DNA of 64,000 nucleotides from Kappaphycus alvarezii (GCA_002205965.3 NADL03000683.1:1-64000), one strand, 5' to 3'; shown: positions 29,488 to 41,136, numbered from the stretch's first letter. Numbers and translations are program-made. Notes: generated from the letters alone by a model not told the origin.

Positions 29488-31242
29488 TGGTGCCCAACGC
29501 ACCACTGGCGCCCACGGCCGTTCTCCCTCCCACTGTCGCCTCCGCGGCAACGATGGGTAAGGAGCCCGCATCGCACGTTCCCATGCAGCCGTTGATGGCT
29601 GGCATACAAGGTGTGGAGGAGCCCCACCATCAGCCAAGAGGCCAGTCGGCCTAACTCCGCTCCTCCCCACCATGGATTCGGTCTACCCCATGGAATCAGA
29701 TCACCCGCCGCATGATATATCGGCGTCATTCCCCTTGCCCACTCCCCTGAAAATCCTCGCAACACTCTACCGTGACACGGATATCTTCCAAGATGTCCCC
29801 GCTCCCTGCCTCACCCAATTTATCCTCCTGTTTATCAAGTTGGTCAAGGCTGCAGCGAATGCTCGTGGGAAGACGCCACTCAACGAGCATTCCTTCACCT
29901 CCACATGCTGCCCACGGCTTTCCTCCGTCGCTGTCTTCGGGGAGAGCGCGGATGGCGGGACCCCAAGAGCCAACGGATCGCCCTCCGAGAATGCCTCCGT
30001 CGTGCGCAAACGGGCTCGCAGTGGGGAACACTCTGGGCCGAAGCTCTCGCAGCTCATCAAGCTCGGCTAGAATGGTGGGAAGGAAAAACGCTGTATGCCC
30101 CAACAGTCCCTGGCGACATAGGGCGCGCCCGTCGTGCAGAGTCCCTTTGCGCTGATGCGCGATATGGTAAGGCCATGCGCGCCCTCCACAATGGCCCGCT
30201 CGCCGACGTCAACGACCCGGCGACGATTCAACGGCTCTGGGATCTGCACCCGTCCCCGCCGAGCCCTGTCTCGCCGCTCCCGGAAGGACGGCTCCCGCCG
30301 TTCCCGTGCATCACCGAGGCTGCTGTGGAACACGCAGTCTGCGGCGTCCCGCGGGCACCACCGCCGGACCCGAACGAACGCCATCCCGCTGGTTCCACCT
30401 CCTTTTTAAGACTCGCGTCAGTCCTGAAGCCGGCGTGACCGGTCTGCGTGTCCTGACACAGCTCGTTTCCCGCCTCGCACGGGGGAACTCCCGGACGCTG
30501 TGCTCCCCTCGTAGCAGCGGCGACGCTCCTCCCGCTTCAGCCAACTCCCGACAAGGTCCGCCCGATCGCCATCGGGTCTGTGCTTCGCAGGATAGTGACG
30601 AAGGTACTGCTCCCGGCCGCAATAGCCGATTCACACTCGGTTATGTGGCCGCATCAGACGGCCAACGGTGTTAAAGCCGGGATGGACTCTATTGTACACG
30701 ACACCCGCACGACACTACGCCGCTTCTCCGCCACGCCGAACGTCGCCACGGTCCTCATAGAGGCTAACAACGCCTTTAACCGCGTTGATCGGCAGTCTAT
30801 GCTGTACCACCTACCAATGGTCGCCCCCTCGCTAGCCCGCATCGCAAAAATGATCTACGGCCGAACGAAACCGCCATTGCTTGTCCCGAACCGGGATCGC
30901 ACCGTCACACCAAGTGCCCAGGGCACCCAACAGGGTGACCCGGCCAGCATGTTGTTGTTCTCGCTAACGATCCAACCCCTCATCCGTCGGGTTGCTGAGA
31001 TCCCCAACATTGCTCTCTGCCAATGGTACGCCGATGACGGCACGATCGTCGGGAACCTTGGCGCCATCCGTCAGGCGCTCAGGCTCCTTGCCCGAGATGG
31101 TCCCACGGTTGGCTTCCATGTCAACCCACGCAAGACACGCATATATTGGCCTCACGTCATGCCGCCGGATCGAGCAGCCCTCCTAGCGGAATTCCCTCTC
31201 GAAGAATGCTCGCGGGACGGCTTTACGCTTCTAAGGGCCCCC
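29487..31242 (+). pseudogene. LINE ORF2, N-terminal region and reverse transcriptase
   Basis: Starts at the ATG in TAATG, or at 29672. The frame changes several times (near 29650, 29860, 30410 and 30500), mostly at C/G runs. 29905-30410 is the pre-RT region. RT from about 30510: KVRPIAIGSVLRRIVTK, motif A LIEANNAFNRVDR, the QGDPASMLLFSLTIQPL block, and the catalytic WYADDGTIVG. The first catalytic Asp of motif A appears as Glu (codon GAG at 30760-30762), which would impair most RTs. Similar RTs belong to the non-LTR class. The coding sequence stops at GAP, where the solo LTR is inserted. Confidence 0.75.
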
Positions 31243-31967
31243 TGATGTGCGCAAAATTTGCACACGAAAAAAAATCTAGAGGAGGACAAAATTTGGATAC
31301 AGTATCGGGATTTGCAAGATATTTTTTACAGTTCCTGAATTTGCAAGGTATTTTTAATTTGGATGAGTGTGGCAAATTCATGAGTTGATTTTTTGTTTTA
31401 AGACACGCTGTCATAATAGATGTCAGTACAATTCCAGGTTCTGGGTGGTACTAAGAGTGACTCTGAAAGGTCTATATAATGGTCACATTAATTCCCACCC
31501 CTGGCCGATGGGTGGCTGGCATGGGTATGGCACCTAGATATTTACCTTGAGGAAATATCTTCTAATAGTCTCTCTGGTTCACACGATTCCATTTGATGCA
31601 TTTTATGGTTCTTACTATGTTTCTTTGAGACTTTAGGGATATCCAAAAAAGTCTATATAAGCTGAGTAAACTGCTTCCTCTTGTGGAGGTCAAGCAAGTT
31701 GGCAGACAACTTCAAGTCAAGTCCCGAGTAGTAGGAAGTTGAGAGTCAACTTCAGACCCAAGAAAACTTTTTCCTACGCTGCCCACAGAGCATCAGTAGT
31801 AGACTCTGCCCCTTTCATACTTGCTTGTAGCCCTCTCAACTCTCTTCCATATACACTCCTTCTTGCTCGTTCAACTATACCACGGTAGCACTTTTGTCGC
31901 TTGCAACACCTCCTTCTTGGGGTAGTTGGTTCTGAGTATCTCTTTTCCCGACGATTTACCCCTATCA
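31243..31967 (+). mobile_element. Solo LTR, family-1 variant without the acidic ORF
   Basis: 725 bp, starts TGATGTGCGC, ends CCCCTATCA. Its last 350 bp match LTR1-3, including TATATAAG at 31654. The first half is different and has no acidic ORF. It is flanked by a perfect 5-bp target duplication CCCCC (31238-31242 and 31968-31972) and interrupts the LINE RT. Skipping it and one repeat rejoins the RT reading frame exactly. Confidence 0.92.
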
Positions 31968-33506
31968 CCCCCATTGGGAACAAATCGTTCATGGAGAGTT
32001 TTCTCCGGTCCAAGATTGCCCAGTGCCGCCGTACCCTGGACCGCCTCCTGCTGGTCCGCGACGCCCGCGCCCGGTTCCACATGCACCGGATCTGTGCCTC
32101 TGCATGCCTCCTATCGCACGCATCCAAGCTCTCAGATCCGCGCTTAGCCGAGTCCGCCGCAGAAGAATTTGATGATCTACAACGGTCATCATATGAAAAA
32201 TTCCACGGCATAGCTCTCACGGACCGGGCCTGGGACCAAGTCTGCCTCCCCATGCACCTCGGAGGTCAGGGCTTCGAAAGCATCGCCTCGTGCCTCCACG
32301 GCGCTGCCGCCGCCAGCATCATTGATGCTGCGCCCGCACGGCAGCGGACTTCCGCATACGCCACGCCGCGTGCTTGTGCTTTTTCTTCTGGCCGCTACCG
32401 CGGCGACCGGTACTTCCTCCTTCGTCAGGCTGGGCTTTCTCTCCGCCGTTTCGCCCTCTCCATCCCCGGGATGGTCGACCTTTCCACCCTTGACCCTCCA
32501 ACTCTAGCTGCTTCACCCACCAACACTCTAACCCTTCTCAAGCGGGTGCAGCAACAGGCGCGGGCAAGAGTACATTGGCACGACTACTCCTGGGCGAATA
32601 CCCCAAACCCGACCGCCCATAGCGACGCCGACATTCGACATCGCATCCCTGGCTTAGCGTTCCACCGCAGCCCCGCTGCGGCGTTTCTCTTCGCTCACCC
32701 CACGGCAGCTACGAAGGTCCACACCACACACTGGCAGACCATGCTCCGCCGTCACCTCGGACTGCCAGTGTATGATGACTCCATGGCCCTCAACTGCCAC
32801 CACTGTGACCACCCCTTGGACACCCTCGTGGATCACGCCGCCGACCTCTGCTGCCCTGGTTTCGGCCGTCGTCACCGCCATAACTCGCTCTGTAATGCGA
32901 TCGCGACACACGCTACCCGCGCCGCGGGTCTGGATACTCGGCACGAGGTTCCGTTCCTCGTCCCGGGCACTGAGCTCCGGCCCGACGATATCCTTGTACA
33001 ACCGCCCCCAACCCCGGAAGGCACAACGTTGCGCCCCATTGCCTGTGAAATCACTGTCGTCTCACCGTTTAAGGCCGCAGTTTGCACCAAGGCGACCCAG
33101 GTTGCCGGAGGCGCTGCTGAACTGGCGGCCCGCGACAAGGTCACAACCCTGGAACGCAACATCGCCCGACGCCTCCCCGCTCCCTCAACTGGCCCATCTT
33201 CTGGGCCTTACAAGCCGAACTTCACGTTTCGACCTCTGGCGTTTGATTCCCTAGGGGAAAGGTTTGGATGTTTTACTCTTGGAAGATATATCCGGTCTAT
33301 CCCATGGTTTTCCAGACAACCGAGGTGCCCCTTCCCCTGGAGCTATTGCATTTATCGAGGAGTTAGTTCGGCGGATCGCGTCCAAGTGTCACTCGACAGT
33401 TGGCGTTATCCGCCGCCGTATCTACCAGCGACTGAGTTGCACCCTCTGGTCATCCATCGCTGAAGCTATCCTGTCGCGAGCCCCGATGCGCATGGTTAGA
33501 TCTTAA
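31968..33506 (+). pseudogene. LINE ORF2, C-terminal part with restriction-like endonuclease
   Basis: Continues the RT: IGNKSFMESFL, a helical thumb region, then CLPMHLGGQGFES, a motif common after such RTs. 32780-32900 has a Cys/His cluster (CHHCDHPLDTLVDHAADLC). 32960-33090 has the endonuclease-type signature RPDDILV ... ACEITVVSPF, resembling the PD-(D/E)XK domain of site-specific LINEs, with Glu where Asp is usual before ITV. The frame shifts near 33330; the last 60 codons (IEELVRRIAS, RRRIYQRLSC, IAEAILSRAPMR) are in the next frame to the stop at 33504-33506. Confidence 0.7.
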
Positions 33507-33745
33507 CCGTATCGTTAGGACGTGCGCAGTCCCCAGTAGATACTGAACGCATTAAACTTCTTTCCTGGCATTTTGAAAAACCAGCTTGCTGGAGGCTTCG
33601 CATCGTGGGTAGTTAGCCCAAGAACCATCTAGGAGACTCTTTGTTACTCCAGGTGTTACAGAAATCTGTACACGTATCACCACGTGTACACCTGTAAGGC
33701 CGGAAACTTCTCTCGGATACCAGGCCAAATACTGTTACTGGCTTT

Positions 33746-34702
33746 GTGAACCTAATCGCTATGGATCAGCCACAAGTCACCCTAGAGTCCCTTACGCAAA
33801 TGGTACTTCAGTTGCAGCAGGGTCTCGAGCATGCCAATAACCAGATTGCGGCACACAGATCAGAGCTTTCTATTGAAGCGCAAAAGGCATCCTCCTTAGA
33901 ATCTGAACTCGTAAACGCCCGAAACCAGGCCAGTTCGTCAAGTAATGTCCCAGTGGATAGTCAGGCTGGCCCAAAGAAAAACAAGCCAACTACATTCACT
34001 GGTAAAGGATCAATTGGCAGCTGGTGTGTTCAGATGGACAACTACCTCGGAGGAAATGATGGCAATGGACCCCTACACAAAGCGCTCAGCTACTTGGCTG
34101 GCAATGCTCATGAATGGTGGATGGTCCACTCCAAGACAGCAGAAGGGAAAGAAATTAATTCTTGGCAGACCCTGAAGGATGCTTTGATACAGCGTTTTGA
34201 AACACTGAACAAGGAGAAGATCGCCCGAGACAAACTCGCCCGCTGGAAACAAGTCAAAGACGTTCCTACCTTCAACGAGGACTTCAACAAAATTATACTT
34301 GACATCCCCGATATTGGAGTTAAAGACCAGATAGATCGTTACTCTCGCGGTTTAAAGCCCGATATCTGGAAGGCGTTGTGCACCAAAGAATACGTCAACG
34401 TCTCCGACCTAATGAGGGATGCTGAGCGAATGGAGTCGGCCTATCGGCGTTCTAGACCCGGCACCCTACGAAAGTCTTCTGGAGGAAAGAATGGAAATGG
34501 AAGCTCTTTTGCTGGAACCAGCAGTCCAGTACCAATGGAAATTGGGAACGTAGAAGTAATACCGGGGCTTAAAATGAACACTCCCAACTTACAGAATCCT
34601 GACAAAGAAGAACGTGAAAGATGTATGCGCGAAGGTCTCTGTCCCCGGGGAAGACAGAAAGGACACATGGCCAAGAACTTCCCAAAAGCCGGGAAGAACT
34701 GA
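33746..34702 (+). CDS. Chromovirus Gag
   Basis: 318-residue frame; a second ATG at 33761 (MDQPQVTLES) is the more typical start. A coiled N-terminal segment (residues about 15-65), then the retrotransposon Gag core: FTGKGSIGSWCVQMDNYL, ALSYLAGNAHEWW, WQTLKDALIQRF, and DRYSRGLKPDIWKAL. The C-terminus has PVPMEIGNVE and a damaged zinc knuckle (LCPRGRQKGHMAKNFPK) where two of the expected Cys are Arg and Phe. Particle protein of the element; RNA binding is likely lost. Confidence 0.85.
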   Translation: MNLIAMDQPQVTLESLTQMVLQLQQGLEHANNQIAAHRSELSIEAQKASSLESELVNARNQASSSSNVPVDSQAGPKKNKPTTFTGKGSIGSWCVQMDNYLGGNDGNGPLHKALSYLAGNAHEWWMVHSKTAEGKEINSWQTLKDALIQRFETLNKEKIARDKLARWKQVKDVPTFNEDFNKIILDIPDIGVKDQIDRYSRGLKPDIWKALCTKEYVNVSDLMRDAERMESAYRRSRPGTLRKSSGGKNGNGSSFAGTSSPVPMEIGNVEVIPGLKMNTPNLQNPDKEERERCMREGLCPRGRQKGHMAKNFPKAGKN

Positions 34703-34829
34703 TTGAAGGTCCCCAGTCAGTTCCAGTCATCGAAGAATCATGAAAAACCCTTTTTTTAGACAAAGGAAGTCGAGATTTATCATTGAATCAAACAAAAAGG
34801 TCCATCGTGTCCACCATCAGATAGAATGC

Positions 34830-37800
34830 AACGTTCATTGAAACATTCTCCCCTGCATTCGAGAGAAATAACAAGGGTCTTCTCATTGTCAAGGGTACAA
34901 TTGCTGGTGGGCCAGCAAAAATCCTCATAGACCCTAGTGGTGAGATCAACTTCTTGAGTGAATCATTTTGAAAGAAACATCAAATAATGACCAGAGACTC
35001 CAGAGAGCTTGCTGAAATGGCCAACGGTGCGGGCCAGATACTTCAAGAATTGGTAAATGCGGTCAGTGTACATATTAACGCCTATAATGAACCTCTGTAA
35101 TTTGCTGTAAGCCCATTGAAGCGTTATGATGCAATTCTTGGGAAAGAATGGTGCGCCTCGCATAGGGCAAAAATCAATTGCCTTAATAATGAGGTGAAAA
35201 TCGAACATAAGGGATTTTCATTCATATTTATTGCTGATGATGCCGTAGTGAGTCCTTTTGTATTTTTCAATACCATAATTAGTGATTTAGATGAGAAAAA
35301 AGAGTTATTTGCAGTTTTACTTAGACCTTTACATTCTAGTGAAACAAGAGCACCCGTATACCCTCGAGACATACAGAAGGTTCTGGAAACATTTGCTGAC
35401 GTGTTTCCAGAGAAGCTCCCAAGAGGTTTTTCACCGAGAAGGAAACAAGACTTTGAAATAGAATTAAAGAGAGGAACAGAATCACAGAAGAAAGGTCTCT
35501 ATAGACTTTCTGGCAAAGAGATGTCAGAACTTTGAAAACAGTTGGACGAGCTACTAGAAGCTGAGTTTATGAGACCTAGTAAGAGCCCTTGGGGACTCTC
35601 ATTCCATTCGTGAGCAAGAAGGATGATAGTCTACGGATTTGTGTGGATTACAGAGCCTTAAACCGGCTTACTGTAAAAAAAAGCTATCCCTTACCACGAA
35701 TTGACGACATTTTCGACCAGCTTAAAGGAGCAAAGCTCTTCAGCAAATTGATCTTAGATCTGGTTGTCACCAGATTAGACTACACCAAGATTCGATTCCA
35801 TTTACCGCCTTCAGAACACTATACGGGCACTTTGAATTTCTTGTTCTGCCGTTTGGACTCACTAATGCCCCGGAAACTTTTTGAACCTAATGAATTACAT
35901 TTTCAAGGATCAGCTCGACTTATTTGTGATCGTCTATCTGGATGATATTCTCATCTACAGTAAGACATGGAAGGATCACTTGGATCATATTCGAACTGTA
36001 CACGAATCCTCAGAAAAGAAAAGTTGTTCAGAAAATTATCTAAATGTGTTTTTGGAGTTACAGAAGTGGAGTACCTAGGACACATCATTTCTCAAAGTGG
36101 TATTTCTGTTGATCCAAATAACATAAGTGCAGTCATGGAATGGCCGATACCAAAGAATAAGCAACAAGTACAGTCTTTTCTTGGTTTTGTCAATTATTAC
36201 CGGAGATTCATAAAAGTCTGTTCAATTCTTGCAAAACCTTTGAAAGAATTGACGAAAAACGTGAATTTACAGTGGAGCCGCACTCAAGATGATGCCTTCA
36301 AAGTACTCAAGCAAACACTTTATAGCGCACTGGTTCTCAGAAATTTCGACGCCACACTGCCTATCTACGTAACCACAGATGGATCACAGTATGCAATTGG
36401 TGCAGTGCTGGAACAGGAAGAATTATGTTCTAAAAGGCCGATCGCTTTTGCGTCCAGGACTCTTAATGATGCGTAACAAAACTATGCGGCCCATGAAAGG
36501 GAACTTTTGGCCATTGTAGATTCCCTAAAGTGGTGGAGACCCCACATTTATGGTAATTCGTTCACCATTCACTCGGACCACTATCCCCTAAGATACCTAG
36601 AAACCTAAGAAAACTTTTCCCCGAGACAAGTGAGATGGCTGGAAAGATTAATTGATTTCGACTTCAAGATAATCCCCATCTCAGGAAAATCAAATGTAGT
36701 GGCGGACGCACTATCGAGGAAACCACAAGATGTGCCGTCACCTAATCACCGAAACAATTCATTACTCCAAGAAGTTATTTCCAAGACATTCTCAGAATCC
36801 AATAACATTTCGACCATATCATTCACGAACACTGAGTTAGTGGGGTTGGCAGAAGAATATGGTAGGGATGAGAACCTCAGAGCCCATTATCAAGATCGTA
36901 AAGCTCCCTTTGAGTGTCGAGGGGTACTTCTACCTAGGAACAAGAAGATCTGTGTACCAGAAGGAAATTTCAGAGTCAAGCCCTGCATGACTATCATTCC
37001 ACGCCTAACACGGGACAAGTAGGAATAAGCAAAACTATCAACAGAATATCACCAAAGTTTTATTGGAAAAATTTAAGATCGGAAGTAGTCCGATACGTAC
37101 GTTCCTGCCAATGCCAGAGAACCAAAGCAACCAATCAAAAGCCCGCAGGTCTTTTACAACCACTAGAACCACCGAAAACCAAATGGACCCACATAACCAT
37201 GGATTTCATCACACCTCTCCCAAAGTCGAGAAGTGGAAACAACGGCGTGTTAACAGTCGTTGACACACATTCTAAGATGATCAGAATAATACCAAAGAAA
37301 CCAAACACAGATGCTCCTGAAACAGCACTGCTGTTTAAGAATCACGTATACCAAAATCATGGATTACCAGAGAATATCATATATGACCGAGATTTCATCT
37401 TCATGAGCAAGTTGTGGACAAAACTTTTTGCTCTGCTAGGAACAAAGATATCCCCCTCCTCCGCATGCCACACACAAACTGATGGACAATCAGAGATAAT
37501 GAACAGGAAAATAGAGGAAATGATCCGTGCTTTCGTTAGCTTCTACAAATCAGATTGGGATAATTACCTGGTAGACTTTGAAGTTGCTTAAAACTCCTCT
37601 GTGAATGTAACCACAACTGTCTCACCATTTTTCCTCAATTATGGAATTCAACCACGAACAGTACCCTTATATTTTTTAGCGTCAGACAATCCAGCGGCAG
37701 CAGGTTTCCTAAAAGATATGCAAGAAGCATTAAGGAAAGCCCAGAATCAGATCCGAAAATCGAATGAGTCCACCGCTAAAATATGTAAACAAGAAAAGAA

Positions 37801-38276
37801 GGCCGTCTACGTTCAAGATTGGTGATAAAGTTTGGCTATCAACTAAGAACTTATCACTTGAAGATGCGGCTGGAACACGCAAACTGAACCCAAAGTATTG
37901 TGGTCCCTTTGAAATAACAGAGGATATTAACGTTGTGACGTACCGTCTTCACTTATCTCAACCGATGATTGACAGAGGAATCCAGAATGCGTTCCAAGCT
38001 AGCCTCTTGAAACCGTTCTTTGAAGATGAATTCAACCGACAAATTCCACCTCCGCCACCTCTCCAATTTCAAAATGGACATGATGAATATGAAGTTGAAT
38101 CTATACTTGCTCATAAGAAAGAACGTGGAAAAAATAAATTCCTTATCAAATGGAAAGGGTACGAAGATCATGAAAACTCGTGGCTTCCCGAATCATACCT
38201 CAAGAACTCACAAGAAATTTTGAATAAGTACAAGCAGAACCTCAAGAATCGGGGCGATTCTTCTCTGCAGGGGGGA
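34830..38276 (+). pseudogene. Chromovirus Pol: PR, RT, RNaseH, IN and chromodomain
   Basis: Protease remnant near 34900-34975 (ILIDPSGEINFLS, active-site DSGA type altered). RT from about 35340: [34 protein letters not shown]. RNase H near 36370 (VTTDGSQYAIGAVL). Integrase 37030-37600 (CQCQRTKA, ITMDFITPLP, HTQTDGQSEIMNRKIEE); its second catalytic Asp segment (IIYDRDFIF) is present. GPY/F-type module near 37880 (RKLNPKYCGPFEIT). Chromodomain at about 38082-38245 (DEYEVESILAHKKERG, FLIKWKGYEDHENSWLPE). Stops and shifts at 34971, 35098, 35533, 36474, 36606, 37020, 37589 and others make it non-functional. Confidence 0.88.
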
Positions 38277-38280
38277 GTGA

Positions 38281-38877
38281 TGTTGTATTTCTCTTCACAG
38301 ACCTTACAGCTTTACACGAATTTACTACATCTACTATACTGTAGATTCAAACCACTGGTAACCTTGCAACCAGTGCGACTAGGCATTTTGCTGTCATTAC
38401 TCCTTCCTTACAGTTCTGAACACAGCGTTTGACCCCATTGGTACACTTGGAATAGTTACGGGCGAGTTTCACACTGGGATATTATATCGTTGCTTTACCA
38501 ATCAAAAGTCGCCTTGTTATCCCATGCCACCTGGACCAATGTACTTCTTACATCTTGTCAGAGTATGTCAGTCGTGCCGACTACAATTCTGAAATCGCTA
38601 CTTAAGATACCGTCAGGGCTGTTTTACGGGAACACCTTTGAATTCGCTACTGTTAGACTGCATTTTCCTTTAGTTTGTAGCTATCTTCAGTTCTATATAA
38701 ACCCTGGTTTGGAGCGGCCAGCTTAACCCAGCCAGCCTCAACCAAAGTTTCAACCACAGTTCTACCTTGATCTGCTCGTGTGCGTTTGACACCCCACATC
38801 GTGGTAGCATCGCAAGTAAGTTGTGCCTTATTGTGCGTTTTTCCAATCCGCCAGTTTGGATAAAATCTCTACTAGAT
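38281..38877 (+). repeat. 3' LTR of the chromovirus
   Basis: Begins TGTTGTATTTC directly after the purine tract and matches LTR-D. TATATAAA at 38694-38701. Ends at ACTAGAT, after which sequence differs from that following LTR-D. Confidence 0.85.
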
Positions 38878-39821
38878 GTCCACCTTCCTTACCGCTGCCC
38901 ACTCGGCTATACATCTATTTAAGACCGAAAACGTTAAGAACCTTCTCTATCACCTCAGGTCCATGCACATACCGGTGGCGACGGCTGCTTCGGCGTACCT
39001 TGGGCGTGCCAAAATGACTTTCTTGCATGCCTGCCTTGCCCCTATGGGGTACTGGTACGGTTACTCACATAAGAAGTACTTCGGTAAATTGGTAAGGCGT
39101 CAGATGAGGCCGGGTATGCACGCTTTCACGGCACAGGCCATGTCCAGAATGCCTTGTTGGAACTTCCTCCCCGCTTCGCTACGTGCCGCTCATGAAGAAC
39201 ATGCTTCATGATCCGGAATATCGTGGTGTTGTCCCCAGCACTGAAATGAGGAGCGACGATATGGTACGGCATGGAAGGGCAATAGCACGGGCTCATTTCC
39301 TGCAAAATTCGGAGGAATCATCTGAAGCGGTCAATTAACCTCCAAAACAAATCTTTTCTCCAACTTCTCGACGCAACAGCCGGAGCTCATCCAACGTCCC
39401 ATCCCCCACAGATGACACACTGCCTATTCAGAAATCTTCAGAAGACGGAGACGCTTCTTAGAAGTGGTCTCCACAGCAATTACTATCGCCGCGGGACATC
39501 TACATGACATATGTGCATCTCTTTCACCATATCCCAAGGGGTAAGAGGCAGGCTATCGCCATGGATTTCGGTCGCATACTGTGGGAATGTGCCGAGGGGC
39601 CGGAAGGATCTCGCAATGCCGATCGGATTTTCACGATAATAATTCTCAATCACTTTGACATTCTTACGAAAATACAAGCCCAGCAATCAAATGTCAGGTT
39701 TTTGCTGATCTTCTCCGTCTATGACATGCAAGGTAGTATGCGCTGCCCTCCCAGCGCCCAAAGCAGCTTTCTACCTCTCGCCCACTCTGCGATCCATCAC
39801 CGGAGAATCAAAAAGCTTTAA
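38876..39821 (+). other. Unidentified frames after the chromovirus LTR
   Basis: 38876-39211 encodes 111 residues (MSTFLTAAHSAIHLFK...), and a frame change near 39195 continues with 45 more codons to 39339. 39504-39821 encodes 105 residues (GKRQAIAMDFGRILWE). Both have protein-like composition but no family I recognise. Whether they are real is uncertain; the first ATG is at the LTR end. Confidence 0.25.
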
Positions 39822-39829
39822 CCCACAAA

Positions 39830-41136
39830 TTTGCTGCTCGTTTCGCAAAAAAGGAGCGTACGGAAAGGCTGAAAGGGCTTTGAGAACCGCGTTATCCCCT
39901 CTTTATCCCCTGAGTTGTTGGAAGCACTCAGGGAGAAACATAACCTGCCCATCTCGGCTGGGGAGTCCTCCACGTACAAAATACCCTTTACATGACACCC
40001 TTGGGTCACGTTCACAGTAGGTGAGGTAACGAGGAGAGTTTTAAAGTACCCACGGGGTTGTGCGGCAGGGGACCTGGTCTTCTCCCCGACAACATCCGAA
40101 AGCTTTTTAATGTACATCAGGATAAGAAAAGGGGCGGAGAATGATCGCAGGCATCACAAAAGTAGTTTATTTGTTTGTGGTGGGAAACATCACAGCTTTC
40201 CTCGCCACTTGGATATGTGGCGCTCCTTTCACTGCCATCGTCAATCCTTCGGGAGGAATGCGGCCAATTGCTGTGGGAAACTGGTCTCCTTTTCCCGCGA
40301 GCATACTGTACTTGCTACATTAGGGACAGGCTGTCCTGTCCAGTGCCGCGTGTAGTGCCACGTTTAAGGCACACATGTAAGACTGCTGGCAATTACTTTA
40401 ATCCCTTAATTATCCCTTTATTTTAGTAATTACTGTAGGACTAATTTGCTGACAGTGCCACAGTAGGTGGCACTGCCACTACTTAGGCTCGCCGGCCTTC
40501 GGATTGTCCAACAGTAAACAAAAGAACAATCCTCTGGAACCCGACCTTCCTACTCGCTCGAGAGCTAAGCATCTCGAGTCGGCTAACGAACTAGGATTCC
40601 TAGTTAAGGACGCACGGTAAGTCTAGCGCTGCACGTCAACCCTTAGCTAGTTCCCACTAGCGTGTCCGGAGTAGACATTGCTACCCCTTTTGGGGGCTCC
40701 CGGAGTAGGATTGCCTACCATTTTACCCTCGCGAACCACCTTCACTCTACCCGATTTCTTCCCCCCTTGCGAACTAACCACCCGTAAATTACTTCCGGGC
40801 ATCCCTAGGGCGCTGCCCTATCCTTTTCGAACGCGAACTATGGTCTGCGCTACCCCGCTAGCTACAACTAGCTGTATAGTATCGTCTAGACTGGTCTCCC
40901 GAAGAAGCTTTGCTTCTAAAACCCCCACCTGGTGAATGAACGGGAGGATCCATTCTACTACAATTGCAGTTGGCGAGACTTTTCGTCGTCTCATCTGGAG
41001 TTTCCTTATGCCTCTTGTCGCCAAAGCAGCACTCTCGCACTTTCAACCGCTGCGGCTCGGCATAAAGACCTCGGAGGAAACTGAGACTGTGTTTCACGCC
41101 ATGCGCATAGTATACGATCACTTCAAAAGTTTTTAA
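39830..41136 (+). pseudogene. Non-LTR-type reverse transcriptase fragments
   Basis: 39830-40280 reads, in shifting frames, RFAKKERTERL, then FTAIVNPSGGMRPIAVGN near 40225, the palm motif that precedes RT motif A. 40936-41136 reads TIAVGETFRRLIWSF and AALSHFQPLRLGI, a second copy of the same motif plus the next block. The two pieces overlap in domain position and are separated by about 650 bp of unrelated sequence (40290-40940), so either the fragment is interrupted with a duplication or two copies are adjacent. Confidence 0.5.

Larger units (their letters stand above)
28585..33506 (+). mobile_element. LINE-like retrotransposon with C-terminal endonuclease, split by a solo LTR
   Basis: GC-rich, strongly C-ending codons, unlike the LTR elements around it. 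ORF1 (28585-29487), ORF2 start at TAATG (29487), RT (about 30400-31242), interruption by the 725-bp LTR, then the C-terminal half with a Cys/His motif and a restriction-like endonuclease (31968-33506). No poly-A tail seen. Several frame breaks, mostly in C or G runs. The true 5' end could lie further left, possibly including the zinc-finger ORF. Confidence 0.75.
33507..38877 (+). mobile_element. Chromovirus (Ty3-type with chromodomain), decayed
   Basis: Leader (33507-33745), gag (33746), pol in many pieces (34830-38276), purine tract GCAGGGGGGAGTGA before the 3' LTR (38281-38877). No LTR lies immediately upstream of gag; the nearest matching LTR is 26697-27294, with the LINE in between. The base before each LTR and the four bases CTCCA / GTCCA at the outer flanks agree in 4 of 5 positions, weakly suggesting one original insertion. 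Confidence 0.8.

Noticed and set aside
28539..29765. Long minus-strand frames opposite LINE ORF1
   Set aside because: GC-rich DNA rarely contains stops; composition (Gly/Arg/Ala-rich) is that of an antisense shadow of the Pro-rich ORF1.
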